From Anagrus nilaparvatae (lineage: Eukaryota > Arthropoda > Insecta > Hymenoptera > Mymaridae): a stretch of 64,000 nucleotides of DNA. The notes beneath the pieces were generated by a model. That model ran no database searches. It was not told the origin of the DNA and was given only the letters and a program-made list of their open reading frames with translations. Positions 1 to 10,776 of this stretch are shown piece after piece (within the stretch, counting starts at the first letter, position 1; every line of letters starts with the position of its first letter). The stretch covers positions 26,016,501 to 26,080,500 of the forward strand of contig JAKSXM010000231.1 of assembly GCA_022575985.1 (NCBI GenBank), in the 5' to 3' direction. The position numbers and the translations under genes are program-made.

Positions 1-746
1 TTGAAATATTTTTGTAATTTCAAAAATTTTTATGCAATGATTGCATTAAAATTTTTTTTTGTATTTGTCTTGTTTTGTATGAGAATTGTATTCTTAAATT
101 TTTTTATGCAATGATAACATTGAAATTTTTTTATTGACTTTAGCAGAAAATATACGCCATTATAAATTTTTTTCTAATAGTCTCCTGTTTTATAGAAAAG
201 TTGGAATTTCATACATTTTTATGCAATGATTGCATGGAAATATTTTTGTAATTTCAAATACTTTTATGCAATGATTGCATTGAAATATTTTTGTAATTTC
301 AAAAAATTTTATGCAATGATTGCATTAAAATTTTTTTTTTGTATTTGTCTTGTTTTATTAGAAAATTTTATCTTTAAATTTTTTTATGCAATGATAGCAC
401 GGAAATTTTTTTAATGACTTTAGCCGAAATTATACGCCATTCTAAATTTTTTTCTAATAGTCTCCTGTTTTATACAAAAGTTGTAATTTTAAATATTTTT
501 ATATTTTTTTATTGACTTTACCAGAAACTATACGCCATTATAAATTTTTTTCTAATAGTCTCTTGTTTTATAGAAAAGTTGTAATTTCAAATATTTTTAT
601 GCAATGATTGCATTTAAATTTTTTTTTGTATTTGTCTTGTTTTGTATGAAAATTGTATTGTTAAATTTTTTTATGCAATGATAACATTGAAATTTTTTTA
701 TTGAATTTAGCAGAAACTATACGCCATTATAAATTTTTTTCTAATA
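1..746. repeat. AT-rich satellite, left block (split by Harbinger insertion)
   Basis: Recurring phrases such as tatacgccattataaatttt, ctaatagtctcctgttttat and atgcaatgattgcat appear several times in the same order. The tatacgcc phrase is at about 151, 431, 529 and 718, giving spacings near 280, 98 and 189 bases, so this is a compound tandem repeat with internal deletions rather than a simple monomer array. The small open frame at 226-414 is a by-product of the repeat. The same phrases resume at 5660, after the inserted transposon. Confidence 0.85.
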
Positions 747-1168
747 AGGTCTGTTCTTTTTTCCCCTTTTAGGGAAATTCTGGAACCCCCAGAGAAACCC
801 TGAGTGAAAAAAAACGCGCGCTTTTTTAATAATAAAATTGTTGTATTTATAAAAATAAAAGAATTTAATAAAAAAATTTGTAAATTAAAAAAATAAATGA
901 TTTACTTATATTTTTTCGTATAAAAATTTTTAAGGTGACGCGATTTTTATTTCATTTTAGAATACTAATTTTTGAAATTTTTTAATATAAGGCAATCATA
1001 ACCTATAAATTCATAATTTTGCAGTAAAAAACCAACAACAACTGCTATACTAATTTTAAAGTTTTTTTACCTATTTAATCCAAATCTTTTATAAAAAATC
1101 ATATCAGCTTAATTCTAATTTTTGCAAATGAACGTGCATTAATTAGTTTTTATTTTATATCTTGAAAA

Positions 1169-2760
1169 ATGACTTCAAATTTGAGTTATTATTTTTGCCA
1201 AATGTGTCAGCAAGTTTTTGCAGATAAAAACATTTTGCTTAATCATGGTTGTGATCGTGTGAAATTTCATAATGATTCAGAAAATCTTAATACATCAAAT
1301 GTGATTTGTATTGGTAATTATTTTTATTATAATATATGAATTCAATTAATTTCAGTTTTTTTTTTTTTTTTTTAATTCTATTAGAAGATATTCCAAATAA
1401 AAGCTTGGCTAATCCAGTTAATAGTGTTCCTCAAAATGTCTTATATTATGTGATTCCTACTAATCAAAATTATAATAATAATGAATGCGATGAATTTTTT
1501 ATGAGCGAAGATTGTTTTGATATTTCATCTAATAGTCAACTAAATACACAGGGAAATGTAGTTACCAGATGTACTTGGACAGATGATGCTTGTAGAAAAT
1601 TGTTGGAGATATACAAATAATATTATCATGATAAATCTTCTAAGAAAAAGAAAATGGACAAAATGTCGAAAGAAATGATTAATTCTGGTTTTATATATTC
1701 AGCGGCTCAGATAGATAATAAATTAAAGTATTTGGAAAAAACGTATAAAAACAAATTGTTAAATAAAAAAAGCACAGGAAGGGCAAGATTAGATATTAAG
1801 TTCGAAGAGTAAATTCTCATTATTATTATTTCTAATTTAAGAAATTCTTTTTAAAGTTATATTCTCTATAAACATTTTTTTTTATTTTTACAGTGAGCTG
1901 TATGATGTTCATTCTAAAAATCATGCTATTTTTCCTGAACAGTTAATTGGACCAAATTTTGCTTATGAGCGTTTGAATTCATCAAGAGAAAGAGTAAAAA
2001 ATGATCCACCTTTAGCACCATTAGATTTAACTCAAAATCAGTCAAATAATAATATTCAAGATAAGTAAGAAGACAATATTTTTTAATTAACATTTATAAT
2101 TCTTTTTTACATGAATATAAATATATATATTTATATATATAATTCTTAATTACAGTTTAAATAACAAATGTACTGATGATGGTACAAATTTTTCACTTCC
2201 AAGTACTAGTCGTAGCCTGGAAAACCAGGAAAATATAATGAAAAGATATATCGATGCCAAAAATACCAGGTAAGATTTAATTAACATTTATAATTTTTTT
2301 TTACATGAATATATAAAAAATATTGGTCATGTACACTACAGTCATCAAAAGTAAGAGATTTTTTTAATGTGTATCAGAAATCTGGTGAATAACATTTATT
2401 ATTTACAGTTTGATCGATGATGAATGTTTTGGTGACCAACAAAATATGTTAAGTATTGATGATACCAAAATGAATACTAGAGTAGATGATAAAAATGATA
2501 TAATAGAACCAAAGACATGTATGAAGAGGAATAAGCTCAGGTTGAAAAAATCTCAAGCAGAAATGAAAAATGAAAAATATGAAAAATTATATAAACAAAG
2601 ACAAGAATACTTAGATTTGAAAAAAAAACAGATGCAAGAAAAAGAAGAAAAAAATAAGCAACGTGAAACTTTTTTGAAAATGAAAGAATTGGAACTAAAA
2701 TTAAAATTAGAAGAACACAAGTTTAAATATCCTAATTCACAGTTAGAATTAGATAATTAA
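1169..2760 (+). pseudogene. Harbinger accessory DNA-binding protein (five exons, one premature stop)
   Basis: Splicing 1169-1313, 1385-1808, 1894-2064, 2156-2269 and 2409-2760 gives a frame of 402 codons with GT/AG at every junction and matching phases (1, 2, 2, 2). The N-terminus has a C2H2-finger-like stretch (YFCQMCQQVF...NHGC). A Myb/SANT-like region follows in exon 2, beginning at TRCTWTDDACRKLLEIY. The C-terminus (exon 5) is a Lys/Glu-rich coiled coil. Autonomous Harbinger elements usually carry such a Myb-like partner, which helps bring transposase to DNA and the nucleus. A single in-frame TAA at 1618-1620 (codon 127) interrupts exon 2 in the middle of the SANT-like region, while the same frame continues cleanly for 63 codons beyond it. 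It is therefore probably a recently inactivated copy. I cannot exclude a short unrecognised intron that removes the stop. Confidence 0.75.
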
Positions 2761-4047
2761 AATATAACTGATAACTTTTTAATACATTTTTAATTTTAAA
2801 GATTATATATATAGATCTTTTAAAAATGTATGGTTTTCTTGTTTAGATATTTCATATATTATTGTCTTAAAGCTTAATATAGTATAAGAAGTTCAAAGTA
2901 GATGATAAGTAATTTTTGGTTTTTCTAAATTCAAATTATTTTTTTTTTCTAAAAGTTTTATTAAAAATAACTATAAAACTATAAACTATATATTTATACT
3001 TATTTATTTTTTATTAAAAATACTAAAAATGACTAATTATTAATAAAGATTTCCTTTTTTTTTCAAATGAAAATTTAAAAATCATATTACAACTTAAATT
3101 AATAAATTAAAACACGCTATCTTAACAACTGGTTAAAAATATATTTAAATATTTTTATTCGCATTTAAATTAATTAATCAAAACTAATAATTGTATAAGA
3201 TTTAATTTTTTTATTAATATGTAAAATCTGTTTACAAAAATTGTTTATAATTTTCAGTGAAAATATCTGATAATTATAGTATCTGATATAGTATACTTTG
3301 GTATTATAAGAAATATTTTGTATTTCATTGATAATATTCTGTACAGGTATTTTTTTTTATAAATAAACTAATATTTATTAAAAGTAAAAAACCTTCAAAA
3401 ATATATTTTATTATAAGATTTATCCCAGTTGTGTGTATAATATTGAAAATTAATAATATTATACCATTTTTTAACAACTTTTACATAAATGACAACACAA
3501 AATTTAGTAATATTAAATATCTTATGATAGAAAAATAAAATTTATAGATTAAAATTTATATTTACAGATTATTTATAGATTATAATTTATAGATTAAAAA
3601 ATATTTTTTTATTTTCTTATATTTTAAATTTGAATAAAATTTTTTTTGTTTTATTGAAAAATATTAAAACTTAAAAAATTTATGTAACAAATAATTCTTG
3701 TTTTTAACTGAATTTAATTGTATTATAGTGATTTTAATATAATTCAAGAGATTTATATCAAATAAAAATGTAAAAATTCCATGTAAAAATTTTTCAGCAA
3801 TAAGAAAATAAAAGTATTGATTGAATATTATACATTTTCAATATTACAATTTAATAATAAAAAAATATAAATACCTATTTATTGGAAATAATTAAATAAT
3901 TAAATAATCAATAAAAATAACTTAAAAAAACTTTTATTTTTTCATAATAAGGGTACAATATATCATAAAAAGTAAAATAATATTGAATTTACATATATAC
4001 CATATAAAAATATGAAATGTATATTGTTTAATTAAAAACTTAAAGTT
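2761..4047. other. Harbinger interior spacer between the two convergent genes
   Basis: About 1.3 kb of very AT-rich DNA lies between the 3' ends of the accessory gene and the transposase. I see no coding frame, only long A/T runs and short direct repeats (for example tttatagatta near 3540-3590). It would contain the 3' untranslated regions and polyadenylation signals of both genes. Confidence 0.7.
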
Positions 4048-5301
4048 TTACAAATTATTATTGTTAAAAAAAATATTACTTAAAATCCTCATTCTAAGAT
4101 TTTTGCCAGAAAGCGTATCCTCTAAAGCAATGTCATCCTCACACTGATTACAAAAATTTTGGGGCATTGGATCAAAATCATCACCATCTTCAATTATTAG
4201 CGAACTTTCAAAACCGTCTTTTAAACACATGTTATGAAGAACACATGTGGCTCTTATAATTTTCAAACGTCTCATTCCAGTCAATAATTTAGTGTGGTAC
4301 AATATTCTGAATCTTTGCTTCCATATGCCCATGCTATGTTCAACATCTACTCGACATGAACTTAAGAGAAAGTTAAATTTTTTCTGGTAAGGATTTAAAC
4401 ATCCATTGTCTTTAAAAGGCGTCAATAATTTAGTAGAGCAAGGATATGCACTGTCACCCAGAAGGTAACCATCGCCTTCAAAGTTCATCAATTTTTTATG
4501 AAGCGGAGAGTTAGCAAAGACCCAAGCATCATGACATGAACCTGGATAACCTCCAAAAAAATCAATGATTTCATTTTTATGATTACACACTATTTGAAAT
4601 TGCAGCGAATAAAAATCTTTTCTATTGTAGTACTTGTGGTAGTCCTGAACCGATGGCTTATCAATTTTTATGTGGGTTCCATCGACATGACCTATAATGT
4701 TTGGGAAACCTTTTTTTTGTAAATAATATTGTTTTGTTTCATCCATTTCTTGCTGAGATGGCCACTTGATGAATTCTGGAGCAAGATCTCCAAAAAAATC
4801 TGATACCCTTGTTAAAACATTGTATAAAGCACTGAGACTCAAATCGAAACGATCTGCAACATCTCGATAACTTGAAACTTGGTGTCCAACAAACCACAAA
4901 AAAGCTAAGATATGTTTATCAGGTGATATAGGAATTCTACCCCTGCCTAAAATATCACAAAATTTTTGTTAAATTTAATCTTTTAAAATTATATAAGGGC
5001 TAAGTGGTTCATAATACTTACTCTCCAATTGCAAATAATGTCTACTCTCTGAAAATCTTAACATTAAGTCATTTGCTAAATTTCTTGAGACTCTAAAATG
5101 ATGTTCAAATTGATGATCAGAGTATTTTAAAACTGTTTCTTCACAAAAATTTTTAATGCATACTCTTTCATTTTGGTATAGTGATTCTTCGCTGTCCCAA
5201 TCTGAATCACTATCATTAAAAAATAGATCAGAACCATCAGTTTCACTTGATTCTGAAGTTGAAAAATCAATAAAGAAAGGCTCTGAGTCATCTTCCATCA
5301 T
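4048..5301 (-). CDS. PIF/Harbinger DDE transposase, two exons, apparently intact (392 aa)
   Basis: Exon 1 is 5301-5022 and exon 2 is 4946-4048, separated by a 75-base intron with a GTAAGT donor and a TTTTAG acceptor. Joining them restores the family's conserved RGRIPISPDKHILAFLWF stretch across the junction. An acidic N-terminus is followed by a helix-turn-helix-like segment (SSYRDVADRFDLSLSALYNVL) and the catalytic core. Candidate catalytic residues are D182 (GHVDGTH), D258 (LLGDSAY) and E296 (RVDVEHSMG), giving D-76-D-38-E, in line with Harbinger enzymes. This would be the nuclear cut-and-paste enzyme for the surrounding element. I see no stop or frameshift, so this gene could still be functional even though the accessory protein is broken. 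The start is the first of two adjacent Met codons. Confidence 0.9.
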
Positions 5302-5659
5302 GTATACTAAAATTAAATATTCATATTTACAAATTATGATTTTATTGTTTTATAAAAAAGGAAATCAGGAAATAGTGTTAATTATTTTTTTTCTAGGTTA
5401 TATTGATTATTTTATCAAAATTTTATTTTATGCACTTACTTGTACCAATTAAAAGCTGTGTAAAAAGTTTAATTATGTTTTTCCAGATAATAATTATATT
5501 TATTAAAATTTTATTTATCTACAACATACCTACAACCAACTTTTTTTTATAAGCACATTTTTCTTTTAAATATCCCACCACGAAAAAAAAACGCGCGTTC
5601 TTTTTAGAGAAGCTCTAGTTTTACTCTTTCTCTAGATTTGGGGAAAAAAGAACAGACCT

Positions 5660-5999
5660 ATAGTCTCCTGTTTTATAGAAAACAGTTGGAATTTCAAATA
5701 TTTGTATGCAATTTGGAGAGAGAATGCAATTGCATTGAGAAAATTTTTATGCAATGATTGCATTAAAGTTTTTTTGTATTTGTCTTGTTTTATAAGAAAA
5801 TTGTATTTTTTTATTGACTTTACCAGAAACAATACACCATTATAAATTTTTTTTTTAACAGTCTCCTATTTTATAGAAAAATTGTAATTTCAAATATTTT
5901 TATATAATGATTGCATTTAAATATTTTTTTAATTTTATATATTTTTATGCAATGGTAGCATTCAAATTTTTAAATTTAAATATATAAAATCATATAAAA
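5660..5999. repeat. AT-rich satellite, right block
   Basis: Continues the satellite interrupted at 746: tagtctcctgttttatagaa, atgcaatgattgcat and a diverged acaccattataaatttt all recur here. The array fades out near 6000. Confidence 0.8.
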
Positions 6000-6793
6000 A
6001 ATGGATATGGGCTGTCCTAAATATGAAAAAATAAAAAATTCAAAAAATTAGACTCTAAGTCGTTTTTTTGATATTTCTCTTTAAGGAATGAATGAAATTA
6101 AAAAAAAAAAAAAAAGTGGCATTAGAAAAGTGTTTAATAAATACAAAGAAACTTGGCTTTTACATTTTGATACAATCCATTCCGAGATCTGAAGTGATGA
6201 AAATGTCCACTTTTTGATTTTTTTTAATTATGAAGTTCTTAGCTTCAAAAAGTTGTAACTCTGAACCGTGAGTTTAAATTAAAAAAAAAAAAAAAAACGT
6301 CAAATTGATAGCATTTTTTTCAAGGAATAATTTGCACTAAACCTCGTCTCAAAAAACCTCTTAGATCCTGAGAAAAATTAGTTTTAGTGAAAAAAAATGA
6401 AATTATTTTGCGTTTTCGACCACTAACTTCTGATATTGATTTCTCAAAATCATTTAAATATTTTTTAAAAATTAAAAAAAAGTCTGGAGATATTTCTTTA
6501 AAGATTACTTTAAAACCACTTTCATGTATTTTCGTCCGTACAATTCTTCATACATGCGTGTCCAATAAAATCAAAAATAGTCAATTTTTTCAATTATTTA
6601 ATTTTAATATATATAAGATATTTATTTATTCAGCGAGTGATATAATCGATATTTTTTTTTAATGTTTTTAAATTTTCTTGAATATCCCTAGATAATGTAA
6701 AAATTTTTTTTTTTTTCGTAAACATCAAAATTTTCCATATAAAATTTAAAAAAATGTTATTTTTTATGTGGAGTTAGTTTTTTCTCTATTATT
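6000..6793. other. AT-rich non-coding stretch
   Basis: No supported gene. The open frame at 6387-6662 is Lys/Ile/Phe-rich with no recognisable domain. Two A-runs (about 6100 and 6280) precede similar GTGGCATTAG/CGTCAAATTG phrases and may be poly(A) traces of old retroposition. Confidence 0.5.
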
Positions 6794-6906
6794 GGTTCCT
6801 CATAGAGGAACCTTTGTGATAGATGAAATTTTGATTTTTGATTTTTTGGCATATAAGCACGTTTTGGGACCTCAGGAAGCTAAAAAACCGGTTTTTAAAA
6901 AAAGTC

Positions 6907-6954
<48 letters not shown>

Positions 6955-8475
6955 ACCGGTGAAATTCCACAACCATTATGGAATTAAGACCTAATTTTTT
7001 TTTCAAAAATTTTTTCATAAAAAAATCTCAAACTACTTTTTTTTTTTTTAATTTGGATGTAATACCTCATTTATTTCCACGAAAGTACTTATATTTGAAA
7101 GTACGATTTTTACTCGATATCTCGAATCTGATAACTAATTTTTTGAAAATTTTTTTCACCAAAAAATACAAAAAATACCAATTTTTTTTTTCTTTACGGA
7201 CGCAGTACTTAATTTATTTCTGTGGAAGTACTAGTTTTAGAAATATCGTTTATAGCATTTTTTTGGACCTGATACTTAATTTTTTGTAAATTTTTTTCTC
7301 AAAATTTTTGTTACCAAAAAATACAAAAAATGCCAAAATTTTTTTTATTTTAGGACGTAATACTTAATTTTTTTCTATGAAAGTACGAATATCTGAAAAT
7401 ATTGTAACCGGTGATATTTCACAACCATTATGGAATTAAGACCTAATTTTTTTTTCCAAAATTTTTTTATCAAAAAATCTCAAACTATTTTTTTTTTTTT
7501 TTTAATTTGGATGTAATACCTAATTTATTTCCATGAAAGTACTTATATTTGAAAGTACGATTTTTACTCGATATCTCGAATCTGATAACTAATTTTTTGA
7601 AAATTTTTTTCTCAAAATTTTTTTCACCAAAAAATACAAAAAAAACTTAATTTTTTTTTATTTTTGGATGTAGTACCTAATTGATTTCTATGAGAGTACT
7701 AGTTTTAAAAATATCGTTTATAGTAATTTCTTGGACCTGAAACTTAATTTTTTCTAAATTTTTTACTCAAAATTAAAAAATCAAAAAAATTAAAAAATCT
7801 GTATTTTTTTTTTTTTAGTGTAATACTTCCTTTAATTCCATGAAAGTACTAATATTTGAAAATTTTGCAATAGGTGGTATTTAACAACCATTATGGAATT
7901 AAGATCTAATTTTTTTTTCAAAAATTTTTTCATCAAAAAATCTCAAACTACTTTTTTTTTTTTTTAATTTAGGTGTAATACCTCATTTATTTCAATAAAA
8001 GTACTTATATTTGAAAGTATGGTTTTTACTCGATATCTCAAATCTGCTAATTAATTTTTTGAAAATTTTTTTCCCAAAATTTTTTTCACAAAAAAATACA
8101 AAGAATACCAAATTTTTTTTTTGTTCAGACGTAGTACCTAATTAATTTCTATGAGAGTACTAGTTTTAGAAAGCTTATTCATAGTAATTTTTTGGATCTA
8201 ATACCAAATTTTTTCAAAATTTATTTCTCAATATTAATAAAACAAAAAAATTAAAAAATCTATAATATTGTTTTTTTTTTAAGTTTAATACCTAGTTTAT
8301 TGAAAATTTTTTTCTAAAAATTTGTTAAATAAAAAACATTAAATCACAGCAACATTTTTTTTCTTTTGGAATACGGTACTTAACTTTTTTTTATGAAATA
8401 CTGATATCTCAAATTATAATTTTTATTAGATAAAATAGACCATTATAAATATTTTGCTATTGTTAATGAGGAACC
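6794..8475. mobile_element. Non-autonomous interspersed repeat with short inverted ends and an internal tandem array
   Basis: The left edge ggttcctcata and right edge atgaggaacc are inverted. Just inside the left edge a fixed block (tttttggcatataagcacgtttt... aaaaccggtttttaaaaaaagtctgtatg) leads into a TG microsatellite. The body contains three copies of a unit about 450-465 bases long, anchored by ccattatggaattaagacctaa at about 6972, 7422 and 7887, each built from shorter blocks ending in gaaagtact. The same left block, body and right edge occur at 22654-23623, which defines the family. Confidence 0.75.
6910..6951. repeat. (TG)n microsatellite
   Basis: About 20 TG dinucleotides inside the left part of the interspersed repeat. 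The related copy at 22,860 has only a short tgtgtgtgtg tract at the same place, so the microsatellite is part of the element and varies in length. Confidence 0.9.
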
Positions 8476-8860
8476 ATAGTGCCAATCACTTGGCAGCGTT
8501 TTTTTTATCGTGTGTACCAAATGAGTTAGAAATTTAATCAGTTCGTCTTTGTCTCATTTGAGATCATCTGTGAAATTTTGAAGTCAATCGGCAATATTGT
8601 TTAAGAGTTATCGTTTAGAAAAATTTTAAAAAAAGTAATTTTTTGATTAGCATTCAGTCTTTTCGGTATTATTCCGAAACGTGCATACCCAATGAGCCAC
8701 AAATTTAATCAGATCCTCTTTGTCTCAATTGAGGTCATCTGTGAAATTTTGAAGTCAATTGGCAATGTCGTTAAAGTGTTATCGTGGTTACAAACTCGAC
8801 ATTATTTCGAGGGAATAGACTGAGCTCAGCTCAGAGCTTCGCTCAGTCTAATTAGTTATC
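8476..8860. repeat. Two ~170-bp-spaced direct repeats
   Basis: A block with accaaatgag...aatttaatcag...tttgtctcatttgag...catctgtgaaattttgaagtcaatcggcaat at about 8516-8604 recurs at about 8687-8770 with few changes. It ends in an imperfect palindrome (gactgagctcagctcagagcttcgctcagtc, about 8818-8850). No coding frame. Confidence 0.7.
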
Positions 8861-10450
8861 AAACATGATATAACATTTGCAATTGAAAAAGATTTTTTTA
8901 AATGATGCCTAACAAGAAACTGAAGAAATCAATTATAGTTTTGACAATAAGGTGCGATAGTTTCAAAAGACGTTTGTTTGCTGAGAAAATTAATTATTTA
9001 TTCCAATTTTCATAGATATTTAATTAAAATTATTTGCTCATTTTTAATCAATCAAAGAACGAACTCATTTATAATTTATAAAGAAAATTAAAAAAAATAT
9101 ATATTGAAGCTTCGCTTATGATTGCGGCAAATTGAACAACAAAATAAATACAAATCCCTTAGAAATGGATGTATGTACAAAGAAAAATCTAAAGAGTTGT
9201 AGTGTATACTGTCAATATAATACAAACAAAATAATCGTAATAAAAAAAAAATCTGATGTGAAACGGAAGAAAGAAAAATGGGTAATACATATAAAAATAT
9301 AAACAAAAAAAATGTAAAATTGAACACCCAGAAATGTTGAAGTCTATTCCCCAAGCAAGTTAACCTGGCATAAAGCCACGCATTGAAAAAAAAACGAAGA
9401 AACAGAAAAATAATAATAATAATATGAAAAAAAAAAGGAAAATAGACATAACGCTCGAGTAAAGAGAAAGAATGAGTGATACGTACACTCACATGAAAAT
9501 AGAAAATAAAAAACTGGACTATACACAAGAGAAAATGCAATCGATGTTGATTTGCCTCGAGCATCGAATTAATTTCTATGTATAAATAACGAGAAAATCA
9601 AAAAAGGGCTAATGGCAAAACAAAACTCCTTTGTAACATATGAATATAAAGGTAAAAAAAAAGTATGAAAAAAAAATTGAGCAATAATATGTATAAAAAA
9701 ATATTATTTGCATTCAACCTAAATGTTGATAGAAATATAATTGATATTCATAAAAGACGGTTGTCATTGATCGATTTTTTTAGTAATGTTAATTAGACAT
9801 GATAAAAAATTATAATGTATACGTTCGTTTTAATTATTGAAGTAACTATAGTATTACATTACAATTTATCATTTATAATTTTGATGCTCTTATTTATTAA
9901 TTATAACGGAGTATCAGATACATCATTCACTACTACCTCAATATGTTTTAATAATAATTACTCAAAATCGACTTCTTTCTAATAAAACATATATTTAGCA
10001 GTATAAAATAAGCTATAAAACCATCGTTATTTGAGATGACTTTAAGCTATAGGTGCACTTTGTCCCCGAGACCAATTAAATTTCTTGGTACGGTTGAAAT
10101 ACTTTTAACGGTTTGGAATTTATCTCATGTTAATAATGGTACACTCCTTTATTATTTTTATTATTGCAGCTTTTTTAGATGAGTTTTCGTCAACAAATAA
10201 TTGCGAAATTGGCCATAAATTGAGGGCTGATATTAAAAATTTACAAAATTCGAAAATGGGACCAACAACTGTTTATGTAACTTAACCTACCTAACCTGAA
10301 TAATCTATTCTCAGATTAAATGTTTCAGCAATATAGGTATTTGGTAAATATAGGTACACTGTAAAAATTCTTGTTCGGGTAATTACTATCTTGGTGGAAA
10401 CTTACTATCAGGATGGTAAACTACTATCTGTATATTAAATTTAAGTAGTA
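8861..10450. other. AT-rich stretch without a supported gene
   Basis: The longest frame, 9088-9564 minus, is almost entirely Phe/Leu/Tyr/Ile from T-rich sequence and matches nothing I recognise. Near 10363 there is tacactgtaaaaattcttg, which shares the first 12 bases of the palindromic MITE family's ends and may be a related element. Confidence 0.5.
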
Positions 10451-10776
10451 CACTGTAAAAAGTAACTTCCTTATATTAACAAAAAAATTAGAAAATTTTC
10501 GAAAAATTAGTAAATTTTCAAAAAAATTTGTAAATATTCAAAAAAAATCGTAAATTTACTAAATTTAGTATATTATCGAAAATTTCGAGAATTCTCGATT
10601 TTTTTTGTGAATTCATAAGAAAAATTGATAATTTACAATTTTTTTTCGAAAATTTACAAAAAATAGTTGTAAATTTACGAAAAATAATTGTGAATTTACA
10701 ACTTTTTTCGTAAATGCACAAAAAAAGTCAAGAATTCTCGAATTTTTCGATAATATACTAAATTTAGTAAATTTAC

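Larger units (their letters stand above)
747..5659. mobile_element. Complete PIF/Harbinger DNA transposon, 4,913 bp, with 20-bp terminal inverted repeats and ATA target duplication
   Basis: The left end aggtctgttcttttttcccc (747-766) is repeated in perfect inverse orientation at the right end (5640-5659). ATA stands on both sides (744-746 and 5660-5662). Other satellite copies at 177 and 457 show the uninterrupted site ctaatagtctcctg, which the two flanks reconstruct exactly. A second motif, aaaaaaaacgcgcg, lies about 60-85 bases inside each end in direct orientation. The element encodes the two proteins expected of autonomous Harbingers: a DDE transposase (minus) and a DNA-binding accessory protein (plus). 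The 3-bp duplication fits the superfamily, although TWA is the more usual form. The transposase looks intact; the accessory gene has one stop codon. Confidence 0.93.

Noticed and set aside
226..414. 62-codon frame with internally repeated FYAMIAxK words
   Set aside because: It is a translation of the AT-rich satellite; the peptide repeats only mirror the DNA repeats.
9088..9564. 158-codon minus-strand frame and its overlapping partner at 9344-9526
   Set aside because: Composition is almost all Phe, Leu, Tyr and Ile from T-rich sequence, with no domain, splice context or conservation signal.
10275..10300. ttaacctacctaacctgaa considered as a telomeric (TTAGG)n relic
   Set aside because: Only two imperfect units, too short to distinguish from chance.
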